Shown piece by piece: positions 31,439-37,230 of a stretch of DNA of 37,230 bases. Below the pieces are notes generated by a model, which saw only the letters and a list, made by a program, of their open reading frames with translations, did not search any database and was not told the origin of the DNA. A program made the translations under genes and the position numbers. Origin of the DNA: Candidatus Poribacteria bacterium (lineage in GTDB: Bacteria > Poribacteria > WGA-4E > WGA-3G); assembly GCA_012270865.1 (NCBI GenBank), contig JAAXHL010000128.1:1-37230 (forward strand), read 5' to 3'. The stretch's first letter is position 1; each line of letters begins with the position of its first letter.

Positions 31439-33592
31439 TTACTTGCGTATCAACATCTTGCGTGTAGCGGTGAAATCGCCTGCTTTGAGGGTGTAGAAAT
31501 ACAGGCCGCTGGCAACACGTTCACCGAGGGCATTTTCACCATCCCAATGCGCCGCACGACTACGCGTCCGATACACACCCGCAGGTTGATGTCCGAGTGC
31601 CAACGTCCGCACCAATTGCCCCTTTACATTGTAAATCGAGATGGTAACATCGGCAGGTTTTGCTAACTGATACGGCATCCATGTTTCAGGATTAGACGGG
31701 TTCGGATAGTTGGCAAACAGTGCAGATGTTGCGGGCGGCCCGGTAGCGGGAGCACCACCAAGGATCTGAACATCAACGTACCATAAACTTTCACCGATTG
31801 CCGCCATTAACTCTCTGAACGCCTCTTCTGAAAAGGAATTTCCAGACAGATAGAGAAACTCCATATTTATCAACCCGGATAGCGGGGATATATCGCTGAT
31901 GGAATTGTTAGACAGATCGAGCGATGTCAGACCCGTCAATCCAGATAGCATGGATATATCACTGATAGAATTGTTAGACAGATCGAGCGATGTCAGACCC
32001 GTCAACCCGTCAAAATCGCCAGAGGTCAGGGAAGTAATACCTTGGTTGCTTAGACTCAGACTTGTAATAGCGGCAAGATGTTCTTCTGTCACATCGGCTG
32101 CATCGCTAACACCATCAACAGCAGCAACAATCGCATCCTGCACCTGTTGGGTGCGGCCATCAAGCAGGGTAGGTTCTTCCGTAACCTCTGTATCTTCTGC
32201 CACATCTGTAACATTGATGGTCACGTCAATACTATCCGTGCCACCGTTGCCATCAGAGACAGAGACGGAAACTGCGTAAGAGGACTTCGTCTCATAATCC
32301 AACGGTGCTTTGGTTTGCAGCTGCCCGGAGGCAAGTACAATAGAAAACGAGTCAGCATCTGTGCCACCGACGGTATATGTCAGTGTATCGTTGCTATCCA
32401 CATCCGTCGCAGCAACAGGGGCACCGATGTTTTCCCCTGATGCTGTGTTCTCTGCGATAGAACGTGATGTGCTGGTACCATCTGTGAAGACAGGTGCGTT
32501 GTTCTCATTGACATCGGGATTCTCATCAACATCTGTAATATTGATCGTGACGGTAATACTATCGGTGCCGCTGTTGCCATCATTAACAAAAACAGTAACT
32601 GCGTAAGAGGACTTCGTCTCATAATCCAACGGTGCTTTGGTTCGCAGCTGCCCAGAGGCAAGGACAATATCAAATGCCGCAGCATCTGTGCCACCGAGGG
32701 TGTACGAAAGTATATCATCACTATTTACATCTGTTGCAGCAACAGGGGCACCGATGTTTTCTCCTGATGCCGTGTTCTCTGCTACCGAGCGTGAGGTGCT
32801 GGTCCCTTCTGTAAAGACAGGCGCGTTGCTCTCATAGACATCGGTAATATTGATCGTCACATCAATACTATCGGTGCCGCCGTTGCCATCTGAAACAGAA
32901 ACGGTAACCGAGTAAGATGACTTCGTTTCATAATCCAACGCAGAGTTGGTTCGCAGCTGCCCGGAGGCACTCACAATAGCAAATCTCGCAGCATCAGGAC
33001 CACCGAGGGTGTATGTAAGGGTATCGTTACTATTTACATCCGTCGCAGCAACAGGGGCACCGATGTTTTCTCCTGATGCCGTGTTCTCTGCTACCGAGCG
33101 GGATGTGCTTGTCCCTTCTGTGAAGACAGGCGCGCTGTTCTCATTAGCGGGAGCAGGGGGGACCTGAACATCAACGTACCATAAATTTTCACCGATTTCC
33201 GCCATTAACGCTCTGAACGCCTCTTCTGAAAAGGGATTGCCAGACAGATAGATATACTCCATATTTATCAACCCGGATAGAGGGGAGAGATCGCTGATCG
33301 AATTGTTAGACAGATTCAAGTTCGTCAGACCCGTCAAACCGTCAAAATCACCTATTTTCAATTCTTTGATATCCCGTCTGTTCAGGTTGAGTTGTGAAAT
33401 TTCGGCGAGGTGTGCTTCGGTTACATCTTCTGCATTATTTATACCCGGGACTGCGGCAACAATCGCATCACGCACTTCGGGGGTTCGGTCACTTACCGGT
33501 GTTCCATAGCTTGCCACTTGCACACTGAAGAGTATTACGACTGTCAATAAAACGGATACTACACATTTTTGATTTACGAGCAATCGTTTCAC
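31439..33592 (-). CDS. Secreted LRR/cadherin mosaic surface protein
   Basis: About 717 residues from the GTG at 33592, which has a perfect GAGGAG seven bases away; an earlier GTG at 33622 is disfavoured. A signal peptide (KRLLVNQKCVVSVLLTVVIL) comes first. Next is a leucine-rich-repeat module (about 35-145; LTGLTNLNLSNNSISDLSPL), then three nearly identical cadherin-like repeats of about 103-109 residues (about 150-460; AENTASGENIGAPVAATDV, with DYETKSSY), then a second, longer LRR module (about 470-607) that copies the first. It ends with a FlgD-like sorting domain from about 625 (YPNPSNPETWMPYQL to RKMLIRK). Such eukaryote-like repeats suggest adhesion or host contact. Calcium binding by the cadherin repeats is likely but not proven. 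Confidence 0.85.
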   Translation of the reverse strand: MKRLLVNQKCVVSVLLTVVILFSVQVASYGTPVSDRTPEVRDAIVAAVPGINNAEDVTEAHLAEISQLNLNRRDIKELKIGDFDGLTGLTNLNLSNNSISDLSPLSGLINMEYIYLSGNPFSEEAFRALMAEIGENLWYVDVQVPPAPANENSAPVFTEGTSTSRSVAENTASGENIGAPVAATDVNSNDTLTYTLGGPDAARFAIVSASGQLRTNSALDYETKSSYSVTVSVSDGNGGTDSIDVTINITDVYESNAPVFTEGTSTSRSVAENTASGENIGAPVAATDVNSDDILSYTLGGTDAAAFDIVLASGQLRTKAPLDYETKSSYAVTVFVNDGNSGTDSITVTINITDVDENPDVNENNAPVFTDGTSTSRSIAENTASGENIGAPVAATDVDSNDTLTYTVGGTDADSFSIVLASGQLQTKAPLDYETKSSYAVSVSVSDGNGGTDSIDVTINVTDVAEDTEVTEEPTLLDGRTQQVQDAIVAAVDGVSDAADVTEEHLAAITSLSLSNQGITSLTSGDFDGLTGLTSLDLSNNSISDISMLSGLTGLTSLDLSNNSISDISPLSGLINMEFLYLSGNSFSEEAFRELMAAIGESLWYVDVQILGGAPATGPPATSALFANYPNPSNPETWMPYQLAKPADVTISIYNVKGQLVRTLALGHQPAGVYRTRSRAAHWDGENALGERVASGLYFYTLKAGDFTATRKMLIRK
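32200..33145 (-). repeat. Three tandem cadherin-encoding repeats
   Basis: DNA units of 327 and 309 bases repeat three times with only scattered changes; the landmark CTTCGTCTCATAATCCAAC recurs near 32285, 32612 and 32921. The high identity suggests recent expansion or gene conversion within the gene. Confidence 0.88.
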
Positions 33593-33727
33593 GTTAATCT
33601 CCTCTTGTTTTGTCGTTTTCACGGATTCTGGGTTTTATCCTATAGCAATACAGATCATTCACTGCGGGTTCACTAAGTTCATTTTTGCTGTCTCAATACG
33701 CGGCAGGATTCTGATTTGGGCGATTTA

Positions 33728-33866
33728 CCACTGAACTCCTGTCTAAACAGGTGTCTATATCTATGCGCTAAAATTATATTAGGATATATATTTGGTATAT
33801 TATATATTTAAAGATGTGTCCTAATATAAATTATACCTTAATTTAACATTTGCGTTAAATTAAATC
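33728..33866 (-). promoter_or_regulatory. Conserved AT-rich upstream element, copy A
   Basis: About 135 bases upstream of the LRR/cadherin gene lies a block with CTGTCTAAACAG, then TTATATTAGGA and its exact inverse TCCTAATATAA some 40 bases on, then TTTAACATTTGCGTTAAA. It matches 34790-34927 at roughly four bases in five. It probably contains the promoter or a regulator site. The rest of 33593-34081 holds three REPs and no gene. Confidence 0.6.
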
Positions 33867-33920
33867 TGTCCATGATTCGACACCGGGAAAAATCTATGTG
33901 ATATTCAGGTGAGAATGAAT

Positions 33921-34008
33921 ATCGCGAGCACAGCTCGATCCTACAGCGGAATATCGCGAGCACAGCTCGCTCCTACAGCGGAATATCGCGAGCACAGCTC
34001 GATCCTAC
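33921..34008 (-). repeat. Three REPs (GAGCGAG family) in 32-base tandem array
   Basis: Full units at 33921-33944, 33953-33976 and 33985-34008, with GTAG heads on the minus strand and spacers CAGCGGAA. The middle unit has the CTCGCTCC stem; the outer two carry CTCGATCC. Confidence 0.9.
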
Positions 34009-34081
34009 AGATGATTAAGGCGGTGGTGCTGGCGAAGTCAGAAAACCGCGCCAGCCCGGATGTCACTGGCTCACCGCATTT

Positions 34082-34585
34082 TCACTGGATAGTAAGGATA
34101 TTGGTGGCGTATTTTCCGCTTACACCGTCAATGCTACCCTCCCATACTGCCCTATACTGACCTGGGAGGTCTGTGGCATAACCACATATACCAGTATTTA
34201 CTTCTGTTCCAGGAATATCAGTCCATGGACTTGTGGGGCCTTCTCGATGCTGCCATTTAGAGGTGTGAGTGTTGTATATCACGCCATTGAAATTAGTACC
34301 ATTTAAATTGATACATCTGTTTACACCCGCTTCCAGGGGAAAGCCTCCTGCAACAAAGACAACCCTATTAGGAGACACAGTGAACCCTTCTAAAGGCGTA
34401 TATGGGTCATCGATTTCTTCCATATCCGGTTGGGTCCCTGGTACTGTAGTATCAGGTTTGTCTTCCGGCTCGGAATCCATAACCCCCTGAGCAGCCGGCT
34501 TCATCATATTCATTCCCGGATCACAACCGACAACGGCAACCAGTACAAAACAGCAGCACCAAAATGCGATAAAAACAGATTTCAT
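34082..34585 (-). CDS. Lipoprotein with acidic linker, unknown domain
   Basis: 167 residues. The signal and lipobox VVGC give a lipidated Cys at residue 21, with AGGAG before the ATG. An acidic, Pro/Thr-rich linker (SEPEDKPDTTVPGTQPDMEE) leads into a domain of about 105 residues with two Cys (NRCINLNG and TGICGYATDL) that may form a disulfide. The closing stretch GVSGKYATNILTIQ looks like the end of an Ig-like strand. I do not recognise the domain. It lies between REP arrays, next to the signal-peptide stub, in the surface-protein region. Confidence 0.75.
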   Translation of the reverse strand: MKSVFIAFWCCCFVLVAVVGCDPGMNMMKPAAQGVMDSEPEDKPDTTVPGTQPDMEEIDDPYTPLEGFTVSPNRVVFVAGGFPLEAGVNRCINLNGTNFNGVIYNTHTSKWQHREGPTSPWTDIPGTEVNTGICGYATDLPGQYRAVWEGSIDGVSGKYATNILTIQ

Positions 34586-34681
34586 TAGAAAAATCTCCTT
34601 AATCTTCTTTTAGAGTAAAGCTCACGATTATAGTAAAAACTACACTTAACGAGACATCTATAGAAGGCGGGGTTTGAAACC

Positions 34682-34765
34682 CTAACTAACACCAGACACC
34701 ACACACATCAACAATACTATAAGAATTGAGATGGTGATTTTTCGATTCACTACTGACATTTTCAT
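34682..34765 (-). pseudogene. Signal-peptide stub of a lost secreted protein
   Basis: A frame from the ATG at 34765 (MKMSVVNRKITISILIVLLM, then CVVSGVS and TAG) is a complete signal peptide and nothing else. The stop lies at the edge of a half REP (GGCGGGGTTT at 34666-34676). The upstream element at 34790-34927 matches that of the LRR/cadherin gene, so this is probably the start of a lost paralog, cut off by repeat insertion. Confidence 0.6.
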
Positions 34766-34789
34766 AAGAAACTTCTTTTCATCAATTAA

Positions 34790-34927
34790 TTGGACTGCTG
34801 TCTAAACAGAGGTCTATATCCGCGCACTAAAATTATATTAGGATATATAATAAAGATATAATATATTTAAAAATTTGTCCTAATATAATATATTATACTT
34901 AAATTTAACTTTTACGTCAAATTAAAC
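34790..34927 (-). promoter_or_regulatory. Conserved AT-rich upstream element, copy B
   Basis: It has the same blocks as copy A: CTGTCTAAACAG, TTATATTAGGA ... TCCTAATATAA, and TTTAACTTTTACGTCAAA. It precedes the signal-peptide stub by about 25 bases. The conservation of an inverted pair around an AT core suggests a bound protein or a shared promoter. Confidence 0.6.
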
Positions 34928-35490
34928 AGGATATAAACATGCTACCTTTACAGGGTTTAGATCTTTTTCCGCCAAACGCTGCTATAGACATATTGAAGAA
35001 ACACCCCAGCAAATAAACCCCTACGGGACTAAAGAGGGTTATGAAATCTTCAAGATTTCCGCGTAGAATCCGGTTCGGTTAGAAACCGAACCTACCAGGC
35101 CTGGGGTTGGAGCGGTTTTACCTCTAAAATTGACACTTATGGTTCGGTTAGAAACCGAACCTACCGGGTCTGGGGGGTCAAAATTGGACTAAAAAGCCAA
35201 AAACTAAATCTGCCTGTTGTATAGTTATTATAGACAATTTTATTGATTAATAAAATAAAATTATTAGTGTCATAAATAACCAAAATGATACGGAATTTTG
35301 CGAAAAAAGTCAAATTATTTCTATGAAAAGTGCTAATGCTGCTGAAAAAGCGCGTTATATCTTAGAATCTAAGCAGACGGTTTTGGTTTTTGGAGGGGTT
35401 GGAAGGTTGGTCGGTTGGGTCTCCGCTGCAAGGAGAATCCATCTGCAAGGATAGGGCGGGGTTACAAACCCCGCCTGCAAGGAGAATTCA
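34928..35490. other. Gene-free spacer with REPs
   Basis: GTAG-headed GGTTCGG REPs are at 35072-35095 and 35141-35164, and a GGCGGGG REP (with GCAG head) at 35455-35478, just after the end of the HAF paralog. A CCCCTACGGGACT relic is near 35020. 35215-35330 is very AT-rich with nothing recognisable. Confidence 0.6.
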
Positions 35491-37230
35491 TTATTTCAAA
35501 ATGACGAGTCGTCGGGTTTGCTGGAAATCGGGGGTCGTCAACTGGTAGAAATAGATGCCACTCGCAACGCGTTCGCCGAGGGCGTTGCGTCCGTCCCAAT
35601 ATGCCGCACGACTCCGACTGTTGTAGAAACCCGCGGATTGGAAACCGAGGGAGAGGGTCCTAACCAACTCGCCTGTTGTCCCATAAATGGAGACCGATAC
35701 CAGACTATCTTCGGAGAGTTGATAGGGAATCCATGTCTCTGGGTTGAACGGGTTCGGGTAGTTCTGCAACAATAGATTCTGTGTGGGTTGACCGATGCTG
35801 TCAAGCCTGACGGACAGAACGGCGTTTGATAGGTGTTCAGGTGTCACTTTAAAAGTGAGGGGTTGTGATTCAGCGTTTCCATCGGGACCGATGACGCGCA
35901 CTTCAATCACATCTCCGACTTGGACGACGCTGCGTCGCGTCAAATCAGCGGTTGCAGCGGCGAAGTAATCGCCTTGCACTGGAGCCGTGATCACGCTGTC
36001 TGTTCTGAGGTTCCGGACAATAACTTGATAGCCATCGGACGCCGGTTTGCCTGCCAAGTGTCCGCTGACAACAAATGCCCATGCTTCTTGGATAACCCCC
36101 CTATCCCCCCTTATCAGAGGGGTAAGAGTATCCTGTGCAACCCCGCTATCCCTTGTAATCGTAGGTGCTGCGGCAGTCGCCTCGGTTGGATTCATCCAAG
36201 ATGCGCCGACGAAGGCGAAGTTGCGGCTCTCTGGAACATTGACGATGTAGCCTTTACCACCTTCAACCGGAAACCCGTCGTCGGGTGCGCTGGGTGTCCA
36301 TGCGACGAACTGCTGGTTTTCCACATCAAGCGTAATGACGGTTGTCGCTCCTGTCATGGCGAGAAGACTCTTAGCAGTCATGGGTGTCCAAGGTGCCAGT
36401 GGTACAGAAAGCATGTTCAACCCTTTAGACAGCTGGACGGTGTAGGCATTGCTGAAAGCATCGCTCTCTTCCTCGGTGCCCATTCTGGCGATAAATCCGT
36501 GTCTGCGTCCATCGGGTGAGTCATAGTGTCCAACGACAGAAGCGTCCTGATTGATATTGTAGCCTTCCGTTCTAACGCTGCCAGGCACTTTCAATTCATG
36601 AAGCCCTCCAAGGAATGTACCGACATAAGTGCGGGTGACCTCACCTACCACTTTGCCTCGGGAAACAGAAATCTTTGTATCGGTGAGACCGTGTACAAAA
36701 AAGAATTCATAAGTTTCTTGGGTTGGCGGGGTGAAAGATACATACCTGCCATCCGGAGCGCGTAGGTATGGCGTATATGTACCCTCGTCATCCACGTAAC
36801 TGCCGATCATACCCCCTGACGCGTTGATAAAATCAGCATAAGTTTCCGCTGCCCCCGGATACTCAACGATGATGTCCCCTGTGAATCCACGACGCACGCC
36901 CGAAGTATCTGTCCAATTACCCGTCAGATTTCCTGTCGCGTCACTGATACCCCATATCTCCGTTTCAACGGAGCCCGGAAAATCATATTGTTGTAACTCG
37001 CCATCTTGTAGGATGATACCGCGGTGCTTACCCTCGCTATCTTCGTAGTGCCCCGCAGCACGCCCATCATTACCGAGGGCATAGAAATAAGTGTTCTGTG
37101 AACCGGGGAAACTGTAGGTCTTAAAAACACCATCGATGAGTGTAAAGGCGACGAATTTTTCGCCATCGGTACTTTTCGTGTAGCCCGCATAATCTTCAAA
37201 GTCAGAGCTCGCCGTCAACGCTAAAAAATC
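35491..37230 (-). CDS. Secreted HAF-repeat protein with sorting domain, N-terminus beyond window
   Basis: The frame is open to the window edge; 579 residues are visible. It is a paralog of the gene at 28807: the DFLALTASSDFEDYAGYTKS stretch at the edge matches that protein's DFLEVAASNEFGDYAG, so only the signal peptide and about 45 residues are missing. HAF-like repeats occupy the first 250 visible residues (NDGRAAGHYEDSEGKHRG, ISDATGNLTGNWTD). A FlgD-like sorting domain (LLLQNYPNPFNPETWIPYQL to RRLVILK) begins near visible residue 485. The middle has a palindrome-encoded stretch (TPLIRGDRGV) preceded by what looks like a partial, diverged copy of it (TRDSGVAQD). Confidence 0.85.
   Translation of the reverse strand, partial: DFLALTASSDFEDYAGYTKSTDGEKFVAFTLIDGVFKTYSFPGSQNTYFYALGNDGRAAGHYEDSEGKHRGIILQDGELQQYDFPGSVETEIWGISDATGNLTGNWTDTSGVRRGFTGDIIVEYPGAAETYADFINASGGMIGSYVDDEGTYTPYLRAPDGRYVSFTPPTQETYEFFFVHGLTDTKISVSRGKVVGEVTRTYVGTFLGGLHELKVPGSVRTEGYNINQDASVVGHYDSPDGRRHGFIARMGTEEESDAFSNAYTVQLSKGLNMLSVPLAPWTPMTAKSLLAMTGATTVITLDVENQQFVAWTPSAPDDGFPVEGGKGYIVNVPESRNFAFVGASWMNPTEATAAAPTITRDSGVAQDTLTPLIRGDRGVIQEAWAFVVSGHLAGKPASDGYQVIVRNLRTDSVITAPVQGDYFAAATADLTRRSVVQVGDVIEVRVIGPDGNAESQPLTFKVTPEHLSNAVLSVRLDSIGQPTQNLLLQNYPNPFNPETWIPYQLSEDSLVSVSIYGTTGELVRTLSLGFQSAGFYNSRSRAAYWDGRNALGERVASGIYFYQLTTPDFQQTRRLVILK
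36091..36128 (-). repeat. C-run palindrome inside a coding sequence (paralog 2)
   Basis: CCCCCCTTATCAGAGGGG is read on the coding strand as LTPLIRGDRGV, at the position equivalent to 29408-29444 in the other HAF gene. A diverged partial copy lies at about 36130-36165. Confidence 0.8.

Noticed and set aside
33921..34008. CRISPR array (three repeats at 32-base period)
   Set aside because: The spacers are only 8 bases and identical, and the units are REP palindromes found singly elsewhere.

Overview
This window looks like bacterial chromosome from a 'Candidatus Poribacteria'-like lineage. This is inference. It rests on five secreted proteins ending in FlgD-like sorting domains of the YPNPFNPETWIPYQL type, a C25-family (gingipain/PorU-like) protease, a pair of EutN/CcmL microcompartment vertex proteins, and very dense short palindromic repeats. 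There are no tRNA, rRNA, phage or CRISPR features.

Layout. 1-1361: a nuclease pseudogene (Rpn family, internally deleted) and AT-rich spacer. 1362-9543: two large convergent genes for cell-surface proteases, a HEXXH metallopeptidase with dockerin repeats and a C25 cysteine peptidase. 9779-10970: a lipoprotein and two EutN/CcmL proteins in a tight operon. 11186-14287: an NtrC-type sigma-54 response regulator and its histidine kinase. 14448-18884: hisH and a complete riboflavin set (ribD-ribE-ribBA-ribH). 19253-19744: a peroxiredoxin-like gene whose peroxidatic Cys codon is an in-frame TGA, best read as a selenoprotein; ordinary gene calling would split or miss it. 19757-22100: a debris and repeat zone with an AAA-ATPase stub, a MITE, a REP-associated transposase (RAYT) flanked by inverted REP clusters, and a rotted type ISP restriction enzyme. 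22125-23039: an antitoxin-like protein and hicAB. 23081-28683: hemW with a truncated antidote gene in front, an operon of phosphodiester glycosidase, lipoprotein and zinc alcohol dehydrogenase, and threonine synthase. 28807-37230: a surface-protein region with two HAF-repeat paralogs (the second cut by the window edge), an LRR/cadherin mosaic protein, a lipoprotein, a signal-peptide stub, and long repeat-filled spacers.

How it fits together. Housekeeping genes (riboflavin, histidine, threonine, heme chaperone) are interspersed with secreted proteins that probably share one outer-membrane export and anchoring route. The spacers are colonised by at least six palindrome families that share a GTAG head, the signature of RAYT-mobilised REPs. 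Some are nested inside one another as long hairpins. The most notable single items are the TGA-recoded peroxiredoxin with a SECIS-like hairpin, and the RAYT with its multi-family, nested REP population.
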